Positions 5,840-12,754 of a stretch of 17,715 nt of DNA are shown here, in pieces. The translations under genes and the position numbers were made by a program. The notes beneath the pieces are model-generated. The model was not told where the DNA came from, did not search any database, and worked only from the letters and a program-made list of their open reading frames with translations. This DNA is from CALZJC01 sp041574955. GTDB lineage: Bacteria; Acidobacteriota; Thermoanaerobaculia; Multivoradales; JAHEKO01. Positions within the stretch are counted from its first letter, which is position 1. Each line of letters begins with the position of its first letter. The stretch is taken from contig JBFGNS010000092.1 in the NCBI GenBank assembly GCA_041574955.1, positions 1 through 17,715 of the forward strand, in the 5' to 3' direction.

Positions 5840-7045
5840 ATGCCCGACTCCCGGACGCCGGCCGCCCCCGGCGCCAAGCCGGCGCCGCACGCCGAGCTGC
5901 TCGAGTGGCGCAGCGAGTTCCCGATTCTCGAGCGCTCGACCTACCTGATCAACAACTCGCTGGGGGCGATGCCGCGTGGCGTGCGGCGCGAGCTCGACCG
6001 GTTCGCCGACGCCTGGGACGAGCGCGGCGTGCGCGCCTGGTCGGAGGGCTGGTGGGAGATGGCGGTGGGCACCGGCGACCTGCTGGCGCCCGTTCTGGGC
6101 GTACCGCCCGGCACGGTCGCCATGCACCAGAACGTCAGTCTGGCCAGCGGCGTCTTCCTGTCGTGCCTCGACTACCCGCCGGGGCGCGACCGCATCGTCA
6201 CCACCGATCTCGACTTCCCGTCGGTCCAGTACCTGCTCGAGGGCGAGCGGCGGCGCGGCGCCGAGCTGGTCTACGTGCCGTCGCCCGACGGCATGACTTT
6301 GGACCTCGAGCCGCTGCTGGCGGCGATCGACGAGCGCACCCGGGTAGCGTGCATCTCGCACGTGCTGTTCAAGAGCGGCTTCGTGCTCGACGCCGAGGCG
6401 CTGGCGCGGCGCTGCCGGCAGGTCGGGGCGCTGCTGCTGCTGGACGTCTACCAGTCGGCCGGCTGTCTGCCGTTGGCGCTCGCCGATTGGGGCGTCGACG
6501 CCGCCGTCGGGGGGTCGGTCAAGTGGCTGTGCGGCGGTCCGGGCGCCGGCTACCTGTGGGTGCGCGAAGAGCTGGCGGCGAAGCTCGAGCCGGCGCTCAC
6601 CGGCTGGCAGGCCGACCGCGAGCCGTTCGCCTTCCGCCCCGGTCGCATCCGCTACGCCGACGGCGCCTGGCGGTTCCTCTCCGGCACGCCGGCAGTGCCG
6701 GCGCTGCACTCCTGCCGGCCGGGCTACCGCATCATCGCCGAGGTCGGCGTCGAGGCCATCCGCCGGCGCTCGCTGGCGCTCACCCGGCGCCTGATGGAGG
6801 CCGCCGAGGAGGCCGGCTTCGAGCTCCACACGCCGCGCGCCGACCGCCACCGCGGCGGCACCGTCACGATCTGGCACGAGGACGCCGAGCGGCTGTGCCG
6901 CGAGCTGCTGGCGCGCGACATCGTGTGCGACTTCCGGCCGGGCGCCGGCATCCGGCTGTCGCCGCACTTCTACTCGACCGAGGCCGAGTGCGACCTGGCG
7001 ATCGCTACTCTGGCCGAGCTGGCCGCGGCCGGTCGATCTGGCTGA
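5840..7045 (+). CDS. Kynureninase-like PLP-dependent enzyme (aminotransferase class V fold)
   Basis: A 401-residue fold-type I PLP enzyme. Segments align by eye with kynureninase, which cleaves kynurenine to anthranilate and alanine: YLINNSLGAMP (35-45), DLDFPSVQY (123-131; compare the NFPTD segment), Asp202 in LLLDVYQSAG for the pyridine nitrogen, Lys228 in GGSVKWLCGGPGAGYLWV as the Schiff-base lysine, and a C-terminal RPGAGIRLSPHFYST (366-380). Two positions differ from classic kynureninase as I remember it: Asp-x-x-His is Asp-Val-Tyr-Gln, and the Tyr before the lysine is Val. A related C-C lyase or desulfurase-like activity is therefore possible. ATG 5840 lacks a clear ribosome binding site and lies 13 nt after crotonase 3. 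The 3' end overlaps the convergent membrane-protein gene by 41 nt. Confidence 0.82.
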   Translation: MPDSRTPAAPGAKPAPHAELLEWRSEFPILERSTYLINNSLGAMPRGVRRELDRFADAWDERGVRAWSEGWWEMAVGTGDLLAPVLGVPPGTVAMHQNVSLASGVFLSCLDYPPGRDRIVTTDLDFPSVQYLLEGERRRGAELVYVPSPDGMTLDLEPLLAAIDERTRVACISHVLFKSGFVLDAEALARRCRQVGALLLLDVYQSAGCLPLALADWGVDAAVGGSVKWLCGGPGAGYLWVREELAAKLEPALTGWQADREPFAFRPGRIRYADGAWRFLSGTPAVPALHSCRPGYRIIAEVGVEAIRRRSLALTRRLMEAAEEAGFELHTPRADRHRGGTVTIWHEDAERLCRELLARDIVCDFRPGAGIRLSPHFYSTEAECDLAIATLAELAAAGRSG

Positions 7046-8291
7046 CCGCCAGCGCCAGCGCCGCCGCCACCACGGCCAGCCGCCAGCCGTCGGCCGGCCA
7101 CGGCTCGATGGCGCCCGCCGCCACCGCCACCACCGCCCGGCCGGCGAGCAGCGCGGCAGGCACCAACGCCGCCAGCCGCGCCACCCGCACCGCGGCGGCC
7201 CGGTGCCAGCGCGGCAGCACCAGCACTGCCGCCGGCAGCAGCAGCGTCACCGCTGCCACCGGCGCCATGAGCAGCGCCACCAGGTAGGCAACGCGCAAGG
7301 CGAAGCCCGGCAGGTAGCGGCGGCCCCGACGCCGGCGAGCGCCGCCCGCGGCGCCCCGCCAGGCGCCGGGCAGACCACGCACGAGCAGCGCCACCCAGGC
7401 CGCAAAGCCCACCCAGTACAGGTCCCGCCGGGACCAGACGCGGCCGGCGGCGACCAGGTAGCGGTCGTCGTCGCGCGGCCGGCCGGCGAGACCGTCGAGC
7501 CGGCGCACCACACCCGTGATGGCGAGCTGCCAGCGCTCGGTCCACGCCGCTGCCGGCGGCCCGCGCCGCTCGCCCAGCGCCAGCGCCGGCAGGCCGGCGG
7601 CCAGCAACGGCACCGCGGCCGACGAGCGGCGCGGCCGAGCGTACCGCGCCAGCAGCTGCTCGGCGAGCGGAGCCGCGGCGGCGACTCCGGTGGCGGCCGA
7701 GCCCCGCCCCACCGCGTGCGCCAGCCAGGCCGGCGGCAGACGGCGGCCGGCCGCAGACAAGGCCGGCAGCAGCACCAGCCGGGCGGGCGCGCCGCCGCCC
7801 TGCGGCTCGACCGCCAGCGCCGCCAGGACGTCGTCACTCGCCTCCTCGGCCTCGAGCCAGGCGCGCGCCGCGGCGGCGGGCGGCAACGGAGCGGCGCACA
7901 CCACCAGCTCGACGGTGTGCCGCAGCGGGGTGCGCGCCAGGTCGGCCGCCACCGCCAGCGCCAGCTGCCGGCCGGCGAGCGACGCCGCCTCGTCCTCGAC
8001 GCAGCCGGCCACCAGCAGCACGCGCAGCGCGCCGCTGCCGGGCAGCTCGCCGCGCAGCACGGCGCCGACGGGGTGCGGAGCGCCGGCCTCGGCGCCGCCC
8101 GGCGCCAGCGCGTCGACCGCCACCAGCCCACTCGCCCGCAGCCGGGCGGCGAGCACCTCGCCGTCCGCGGCCGGCACCGCGCCCCCGGCGGGAGGCGGCG
8201 CGGCCGCCGTTGCCGGCGCCGTCAGCAGCGCCGCCAACGCCCAGCACACCGCCACCGTCACGGCAGACCGTACCGGCGGCGCTTCTGCCAT
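7005..8291 (-). CDS. Putative exported/membrane protein, possible degenerate M28-type peptidase relative
   Basis: A 428-residue protein with a hydrophobic N-terminus (residues 11-31, signal peptide or anchor, ending ATAAAPPP). A presumed extracytoplasmic domain (about 40-285) follows, then 3-4 hydrophobic segments (about 291-307, 330-362, 370-392, 402-418) separated by Arg-rich loops. The layout, and fragments such as GALRVLLVAG and ELVVCAAPLP, loosely suggest an M28-like peptidase fold with C-terminal membrane helices. However, I cannot find the metal-binding His/Asp/Glu set, so catalysis is doubtful. The start is uncertain: ATG 8291 gives an Arg before the hydrophobic core but overlaps the upstream gene by 34 nt; GTG 8261 gives a GTGA overlap like its neighbours. 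It is the last gene of the rplU operon and converges with the kynureninase-like gene. The sequence is very Ala/Arg/Leu-rich. Confidence 0.6.
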   Translation of the reverse strand: MAEAPPVRSAVTVAVCWALAALLTAPATAAAPPPAGGAVPAADGEVLAARLRASGLVAVDALAPGGAEAGAPHPVGAVLRGELPGSGALRVLLVAGCVEDEAASLAGRQLALAVAADLARTPLRHTVELVVCAAPLPPAAAARAWLEAEEASDDVLAALAVEPQGGGAPARLVLLPALSAAGRRLPPAWLAHAVGRGSAATGVAAAAPLAEQLLARYARPRRSSAAVPLLAAGLPALALGERRGPPAAAWTERWQLAITGVVRRLDGLAGRPRDDDRYLVAAGRVWSRRDLYWVGFAAWVALLVRGLPGAWRGAAGGARRRRGRRYLPGFALRVAYLVALLMAPVAAVTLLLPAAVLVLPRWHRAAAVRVARLAALVPAALLAGRAVVAVAAGAIEPWPADGWRLAVVAAALALAVSQIDRPRPARPE

Positions 8292-9166
8292 AGCGTCTTG
8301 CGGCTGATGCCCAGCAGCTCGGCCGCCCGCCCCTGGTGGCCGCGCGCGTAGGCCAGGGCGCGCTCGATCTGCCGTCGCTCGGTCTCGGCCAGCGAGCGCG
8401 GCCGCTCCTGCTGGCGCGGCGGCGCGGGGTCGAGGTCGCCGCCGTCGCTCATGACCACCGCCCGCTCCAGCAGGTTGCGCAGCTCGCGCAGGTTGCCCGG
8501 CCAGCGGTGACGCGCCATCCAGCGCCGGGCGCGCGGCGTCAGCTCCAGCCGCGGACGGCCGAAGCGCTCGGCCAGGTCGGCGAGCAGCGTCTCCTCCAGC
8601 GCCGCCAGGTCGTCGAGCCGGCGGCGCAGCGGTGGCAGGACGAAGGTCAGCACCTCGAGGCGGTAGAACAGGTCTTCGCGGAACAGGCCGCGGCGGACGC
8701 GCTCGGGGAGATCGTCGGCGGCGATGGCGATGAAGCGCACGTCGGCCGCCACCTCCTCGCCACCGAGCGGCGCGTAGCTGCCCTCGGCCAGCAGCCGCAG
8801 CAGCTTGGCCTGCGCCGCCAGCGGCATCTGCTCGACGTGGTCGAGCACCAGGGTGCCGCCTTCGGCGGCGCGCACCCTTCCGGGGCGCTCCTCGACCGCA
8901 CCGGTGAACGCCCCGGGGCGATGGCCGAACAGCTCGCTCTCGAACAGCTCGGTCGGACCGAGCGCCACGTCGACCTCGACCAGCGGCCGCGAGCTCCGCC
9001 GGCTGGCGGCGTGCAGCGCCCGCGCCAGCGTCGAGCGGCCGCTACCCGACTCGCCGAGCAGCAGGATCGGCGCCTCGCTGGCCGCCGCCCGGCGGGCGCC
9101 GCGCAGCGCAGCGGCAAGCGCGGGCGACCCCTCGAGCAGCCGCTCGAGCGCTTCCTGCGGGCTCAC
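8258..9166 (-). CDS. Sigma-54-activator-like AAA+ protein with Fis-type HTH, no receiver domain, altered Walker motifs
   Basis: A 302-residue NtrC-family-like protein that begins directly with the AAA+ domain (about 12-240). The sigma-54 contact loop ESELFGHRPGAFTGA (76-90) is intact, as are FREDLFYRLEVLTFVLPPLR (162-181, arginine fingers) and RWPGNLRELRNLLERAV (221-237). A C-terminal Fis-type HTH (about 258-302, AAELLGISRKTLWQKRR) should bind DNA. Two ATPase positions are changed. Walker A reads GESGSGRST (38-46), with Arg44 in place of the usual Lys. Walker B reads LVLDH (106-110), with His110 in place of the usual Glu. I checked both against the bases (around 9035-9060 and 8836-8855). There is no sensory or receiver domain. 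The GTG start overlaps the rsfS stop (GTGA), so it is translated from the housekeeping operon. It may be a weakened or nucleotide-switch-only regulator. Confidence 0.88.
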   Translation of the reverse strand: MSPQEALERLLEGSPALAAALRGARRAAASEAPILLLGESGSGRSTLARALHAASRRSSRPLVEVDVALGPTELFESELFGHRPGAFTGAVEERPGRVRAAEGGTLVLDHVEQMPLAAQAKLLRLLAEGSYAPLGGEEVAADVRFIAIAADDLPERVRRGLFREDLFYRLEVLTFVLPPLRRRLDDLAALEETLLADLAERFGRPRLELTPRARRWMARHRWPGNLRELRNLLERAVVMSDGGDLDPAPPRQQERPRSLAETERRQIERALAYARGHQGRAAELLGISRKTLWQKRRRYGLP

Positions 9167-9540
9167 CCGGCGAACTCGGTCGTGACGTCCGGCGCGTCGG
9201 ACCAGAGCCGCTCGAGATCGTAGAAGTCGCGCGTGTCGCGGTCGAAGACGTGGACCACGAAATCGCCGTAGTCGAGCAGCACCCAGACCGCCGCCCGCAT
9301 GCCTTCGACGTGCAGCGGGCGCAGCCGCTCGCCGGCGCGCAGCTCGTCGCGCACAGCCTCGGCGATGGCCTGGACCTGCCGGCGGTTCGAGGCGCTGCAG
9401 ATCACGAAGTACTCGGTGACCTCGGTCACCGGCTCGAGGTGCAGCACCTTGAGATCGAACCCCTTGCGGTGGCGCACCGCCGCCGAAGCCAGAGCCACCC
9501 GCGCGGTGGTGTCGAGCGGCTTGGCGGGCTCGGTCTTCAT
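9163..9540 (-). CDS. rsfS: Ribosomal silencing factor RsfS
   Basis: A 125-residue protein of the RsfS/YbeB/Iojap family. It binds ribosomal protein L14 and blocks joining of the 50S and 30S subunits when nutrients are scarce. Recognisable are GFDLKVLHLEPVTEVTEYFVICSASNRRQ across residues 27-55, in which the Thr-Glu-Tyr-Phe-Val-Ile-Cys-(Ser/Thr) core is diagnostic, then HVEG (77-80), WVLLDYGDFVVHVFD (86-100) and the terminal FYDLERLW (106-113). Length is normal. The ATG overlaps the nadD stop (ATGA), and its own stop overlaps the following GTG. The nadD-rsfS pair is widely conserved. Confidence 0.96.
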   Translation of the reverse strand: MKTEPAKPLDTTARVALASAAVRHRKGFDLKVLHLEPVTEVTEYFVICSASNRRQVQAIAEAVRDELRAGERLRPLHVEGMRAAVWVLLDYGDFVVHVFDRDTRDFYDLERLWSDAPDVTTEFAG

Positions 9541-10145
9541 CGATACAGGGAGTACTTCCGGACGTACTCTAGCACCAGCCGCGGCATCGCGCCGGCCGGC
9601 GGCTCGCCGCCGGCGGCCAGCAGCCGCCGCAGCTCGGTGGAAGAGGTCTCCACCGGGCGGTTGGCGACGAACTCCACGCGGTCGGTAGCGGCCAGCTCGC
9701 GCAGCTCCGGCGGCCAGCCGCCGGCCAGGCCCTGCTCCGCCTCGCCGGGCCGCGCCAGCACCGCCAGCAAGGCCAGCTCGGGCAGCTCCCGCCACCGCTT
9801 CCAGCTGTCGAGCTGGGCGAAGTTGTCGGCACCCAGCAACAGCACCAGCTGGTCGTCGGGAAACGCCCGCCTGAAGTGCTCCAGCGAATCGATGGTGTAC
9901 GCCGGCCGGCCGGGCGTGAGCTCGAACGGCGACACGAACATCCCCGGCTCGCGCAGCAGCGCCAGCTCGACCATCACATAGCGTGCCCAGGCCGGCACCG
10001 CCTGCCGGCCCGGCTTGTGCGGCGGCCGCGCGGTCGGCAGGTAGATCACGCGCTCCAGCCGCAGCGCCCGCTGCGCCTCGCGCACCGGCCTCAGGTGGCC
10101 GTTGTGGAACGGATCGAAGCTGCCGCCGAACAGCCCGATCCTCAC
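9537..10145 (-). CDS. nadD: Nicotinate-nucleotide adenylyltransferase
   Basis: A 202-residue enzyme that adenylates nicotinate mononucleotide with ATP to give deamido-NAD in NAD biosynthesis. The nucleotidyltransferase motif GGSFDPFHNGH (7-17) has the HxGH signature at 14-17. PPHK (41-44) follows, and the C-terminal SSTELR (168-173) is the ISSTxxR-type ATP-binding motif. Length is typical. The GTG start at 10145 overlaps the obg stop (GTGA) and encodes the family-typical opening MRIGLFGGSFDP. It is located between obg and rsfS, the common order in many bacteria. Confidence 0.96.
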   Translation of the reverse strand: MRIGLFGGSFDPFHNGHLRPVREAQRALRLERVIYLPTARPPHKPGRQAVPAWARYVMVELALLREPGMFVSPFELTPGRPAYTIDSLEHFRRAFPDDQLVLLLGADNFAQLDSWKRWRELPELALLAVLARPGEAEQGLAGGWPPELRELAATDRVEFVANRPVETSSTELRRLLAAGGEPPAGAMPRLVLEYVRKYSLYR

Positions 10146-11143
10146 GCCGGCACCCCCGCCAGCCGCTGGCGCACCGCACCCAGCAGCTGCCGAACACCGC
10201 CGCCGGTGTGAGCGCTGATCTCGGCGTACTCCAGGCCGCGATCGGCGGCGGCCGCCGCCGCCTGCCGGCGGCGCTCGTCGCGCGCCGCGTCGAGCTTGGA
10301 GCCGACCACGATGCGCGGCCGCTCGAGCAGGCCGGCGTCGAACTCGCGAAGCTCGTGCTCGACCGTCTCGAGATCGGCTGCGGCCTCGCCCTCGGCCGCC
10401 AGGTCGACCAGGTGCAGGAGCAGGCGGCAGCGCTCGACGTGACGCCGGAAGCGCAGGCCGAGGCCGGCGCCGGCCGCCGCACCCCGGATCAGCCCGGGCA
10501 GGTCGGCGATCACGAACGGCATGCTGTCGGGGCCCTCGGCGACCACCCCGAGCTGTGGCACCAGGGTCGTGAACGGGTAGTCGGCGACCTTCGGACGCGC
10601 CGCCGACACCGCGCCGATCAAGGTCGACTTGCCGGCGTTGGGCAGACCCAGCACGCCGACGTCGGCCAGTAGCTTGAGCTCCAGGCGCAGCCGGCGCTCC
10701 TCGCCCGGCTCGCCGGGATCCGAGCGGCGCGGCGCCTGCCGGGTGGCGGTGGCGAAGCGCGCGTTGCCGCGGCCGCCACGGCCGCCGCGCGCCACCGTCA
10801 GCCGCTCGCCCTCGGCCAGCACCTCGCCCACCGGATCGCCGCCGTCGGCGTCGCGCACCACGGTTCCCAGCGGCACCGCCAGCTCGAGGTCGACGCCCGA
10901 GCGGCCGGTGCGGTTGGACCCTTCGCCATGGCGGCCGCGCTCGCCGGCGTAGAGCGAGCGGAAGCGGAGATGGTAGAGGGTGTTGACGCCACCGTCGCCG
11001 ACCAGCACCACCGACCCGCCGTCGCCGCCGTCGCCGCCGGACGGCCCGCCACGCGGCACGAACTTCTCGCGCCGGAAAGCCGTGCAGCCGTCGCCGCCGC
11101 GGCCACCGCTGACGCGGATGGTGGCCTCGTCGAGGAAGATCAA
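10142..11143 (-). CDS. obg: GTPase Obg (CgtA)
   Basis: A 333-residue Obg-family GTPase, involved in late 50S assembly and stress control. The glycine-rich Obg fold (1-155) includes GGRGGDGCTAFRREKFVPRG and GGRGGRGNARFATA. The G domain has GLPNAGKST (166-174), PFTT (190-193), DLPGL (214-218), a G4 motif and SAHTGGG (310-316). The G4 motif is GSKLD (281-285), with Ser where Asn is usual in NKxD. There is no C-terminal OCT domain, as in many Obg proteins. The start is a TTG at 11143 giving MIFLDEATIRVSGG, which fits the family; no ATG or GTG lies at the right place. The TTG sits at the foot of a strong hairpin. It is cotranscribed after rpmA. Confidence 0.94.
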   Translation of the reverse strand: MIFLDEATIRVSGGRGGDGCTAFRREKFVPRGGPSGGDGGDGGSVVLVGDGGVNTLYHLRFRSLYAGERGRHGEGSNRTGRSGVDLELAVPLGTVVRDADGGDPVGEVLAEGERLTVARGGRGGRGNARFATATRQAPRRSDPGEPGEERRLRLELKLLADVGVLGLPNAGKSTLIGAVSAARPKVADYPFTTLVPQLGVVAEGPDSMPFVIADLPGLIRGAAAGAGLGLRFRRHVERCRLLLHLVDLAAEGEAAADLETVEHELREFDAGLLERPRIVVGSKLDAARDERRRQAAAAAADRGLEYAEISAHTGGGVRQLLGAVRQRLAGVPA

Positions 11144-11179
11144 TAGCGCGGGCCGCGGCCTGCGGGCCGCGGCGCTATT
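11142..11179 (-). promoter_or_regulatory. Strong hairpin spanning rpmA stop and obg start
   Basis: AATAGCG (11142-11148) pairs with CGCTATT (11173-11179), and CCGCGGCC (11153-11160) pairs with GGCCGCGG (11165-11172). The loop is 4 nt and there is one 4-nt bulge (11149-11152), giving 15 base pairs, mostly GC. It covers the rpmA stop codon and touches the obg TTG. No T-run follows, so it may limit readthrough or obg translation rather than end transcription. Confidence 0.75.
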
Positions 11180-11429
11180 CCGGCAGGACGCTGACGAAGG
11201 TGCCGCGGCGGCCGCGCTTGCGGAACTGGACGACACCGCCGATCTTGGCGAACAGGGTGTCGTCGCCGCCGCGACCGACGTTGTCGCCCGGGAAGAACCG
11301 GGTGCCGCGCTGCCGCACCAGGATCGCTCCGCCCGGCACGCGCTCACCGCCGAACCGCTTGACCCCGAGGTGCTTGGGGTTCGAGTCGCGGCCGTTACGG
11401 CTGGATCCCTGACCTTTCTTATGCGCCAT
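11175..11429 (-). CDS. rpmA: 50S ribosomal protein L27
   Basis: An 84-residue L27, whose N-terminal tail reaches the peptidyl-transferase centre. It begins MAHKKGQGSSRNGRDS and continues KHLGVKRFGGE and GAILVRQRGTRFFPGDNVGRGGDDTLFA, all signature segments. The N-terminus starts directly at Ala-His-Lys-Lys-Gly, with no cleavable Firmicutes-type extension. A GGAG precedes the ATG at suitable spacing. It lies 16 nt after rplU. Confidence 0.98.
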   Translation of the reverse strand: MAHKKGQGSSRNGRDSNPKHLGVKRFGGERVPGGAILVRQRGTRFFPGDNVGRGGDDTLFAKIGGVVQFRKRGRRGTFVSVLPE

Positions 11430-11445
11430 CTGCTGACTCCCGGCC

Positions 11446-11763
11446 TCAGCCTTCGATCTTGTCGATGCGCACGCGCATCAGGTTCTGGCGGTGGCCGCGC
11501 AGCCGCTTGTAGCCCTTGCGGCGCTTCTTCTTGAACACCAGCACCTTGGGGGCGCGGACCTCGTCCACCAGCTCCGCCGTGACCTTGGCGCCGTCGACCA
11601 GCGGGCTGCCGACCCGCACCTCGTCGTCGCCGCCGACCATCAGCACGCGGTCGAACTTCACGGTCTGCTTCTTCTTGCCGACGACAGTGGTGCGCTCGAC
11701 GTCGATGACGTCGCCTGGCGCAACCCGGTACTGCTTGCCGCCGGTCTCGATCACTGCATACAT
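11446..11763 (-). CDS. rplU: 50S ribosomal protein L21
   Basis: A 105-residue L21, a 23S rRNA-binding protein of the large subunit. It begins MYAVIETGGKQYRVAPGD, and has FDRVLMVGG (37-45), VFKKKRRKGYKRLRGHRQ (76-93) and VRIDKIEG at the C-terminus. Length is normal. GGGAGGG (11776-11770 on the minus strand) is a strong ribosome binding site 6 nt from the ATG. It is the first gene of the minus-strand operon rplU-rpmA-obg-nadD-rsfS and its two extra downstream genes. Confidence 0.98.
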   Translation of the reverse strand: MYAVIETGGKQYRVAPGDVIDVERTTVVGKKKQTVKFDRVLMVGGDDEVRVGSPLVDGAKVTAELVDEVRAPKVLVFKKKRRKGYKRLRGHRQNLMRVRIDKIEG

Positions 11764-11769
11764 GGGTTT

Positions 11770-11803
11770 CCCTCCCCGCTCGGCGAGCGGTGAGCCGGGA
11801 GGG
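11770..11803 (-). promoter_or_regulatory. rplU leader with hairpin abutting the ribosome binding site
   Basis: On the minus strand CCGCTC-GCC-GAGCGG (11790-11776) forms a hairpin directly next to the GGGAGGG ribosome binding site. A further CCCTCCC (11803-11797) is complementary to that site, but it overlaps the -10 element. It would be in the mRNA only if transcription starts upstream of the promoter proposed here. Confidence 0.5.
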
Positions 11804-11828
11804 TAGCACGACCGGCTGCCACCGTCAA
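11800..11828 (-). promoter_or_regulatory. Promoter of the rplU operon
   Basis: On the minus strand TTGACG (11828-11823) and TACCCT (11805-11800) are separated by 17 bp, with a TGC just before the -10 (extended -10 style). The -35 matches five of six consensus bases. Transcription would start near 11793, giving a leader of about 30 nt. Confidence 0.65.
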
Positions 11829-11872
11829 ACCGGCCGCCCGCAACCGCCGCCCGGTGGTACGCTGCGCGCGTG

Positions 11873-12736
11873 ATGCTCTCCGCCATGCCGCTGGCCACCT
11901 CCGCCGTGCTGCGAGGGCTCGGCGCGCGTCCGTTCGAGCTGGCCTCCGGCGCCGCCCGGCTGCGCGTCTGGGAGCTCGGTCCGGAGGACGGCGAGCCGTG
12001 GATCCTGCTCCACGGCCTCGGCTCCACCGGCCTCAGCTGGCGGGCGCCGCTCGCGCGGCTCAAAGCCGACTGCCGGCTGCTGGTGCCGGAGCTCACCGAA
12101 CACGGCGGCAGCCGCTGCCCCGACGGCGGGCTCAACGTGCGGCAAGGCGTCGCCGCGGTGCACGAGCTGGCGGCGGCGCGCTGTGCCGGCCGGCCGGCCG
12201 GGCTGGCCGGCATCAGCCTGGGCGGCTGGATCGCGGTGCGCGCCGCGCTCGCCCGCCCGGAGCTGTTCTCCCGCCTGATCCTGGTGGCGGCGGCAGGCTA
12301 CCGTGACCAGGACTGGGAGCGGGTCGCGCGGTTGGTGACGATCCGCGACGCCGGCGACCTCGAGCGGTTCTTCGGCGCCCTGTTCGTGCGCACCCCGCTG
12401 GCTCTGAGGCTCGCCAAGCCGCTGTTCCGAGCCGCCTACCAGGCGCCGGCGGTGCGCCACGTGCTGCACTCCACCGCCGAGGCCGACGCCTTCACCGCCG
12501 CCGATCTGGCGCGGCTCGAGCTGCCGGTCGGCCTGGTTTGGGGCGAGCGCGACGGACTGTTCCCGCTCGCCGTCGGCGAGGCGATGGCCGCCGCGCTGCC
12601 GCGCTCCAGGCTGTCGGTGCTGCCGAGATGCGCCCACGGCGTGCAGTGGGAGCAGCCGCGCCTGCTGGCGGCGGAGATCGACCGGCTGCGCGGCGACCTG
12701 CTGACTGCCGCCGAACCGGCCGCCGCGCCGGCCTGA
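11873..12736 (+). CDS. Alpha/beta hydrolase
   Basis: A 287-residue alpha/beta-hydrolase fold enzyme. The oxyanion strand is WILLHGLGSTGLSW (43-56), the nucleophile elbow GISLGGW has Ser115, the acid is Asp227 in WGERDGLFP, and the base is His255 in CAHGVQWEQP. The triad is therefore complete, and the length fits esterases, lipases or C-C hydrolases. Residues about 143-205 form the variable cap. The substrate is unknown. The start is ambiguous among GTG 11870, ATG 11873 and ATG 11885, with no clear ribosome binding site. A TGG-TACGCT (11855-11863) could be a -10 giving a nearly leaderless mRNA, which is a weak inference. It is divergent from rplU and is followed 18 nt later by the small Cys-rich gene. 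Confidence 0.88.
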   Translation: MLSAMPLATSAVLRGLGARPFELASGAARLRVWELGPEDGEPWILLHGLGSTGLSWRAPLARLKADCRLLVPELTEHGGSRCPDGGLNVRQGVAAVHELAAARCAGRPAGLAGISLGGWIAVRAALARPELFSRLILVAAAGYRDQDWERVARLVTIRDAGDLERFFGALFVRTPLALRLAKPLFRAAYQAPAVRHVLHSTAEADAFTAADLARLELPVGLVWGERDGLFPLAVGEAMAAALPRSRLSVLPRCAHGVQWEQPRLLAAEIDRLRGDLLTAAEPAAAPA

Positions 12737-12754
12737 GCCTGAGACCGGAGAGCC

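Noticed and set aside
11797..11803. CCCTCCC (minus strand) as a definite Shine-Dalgarno-sequestering arm for rplU
   Set aside because: It overlaps the proposed -10 element, so it would not be in the transcript from that promoter; kept only as a conditional idea.
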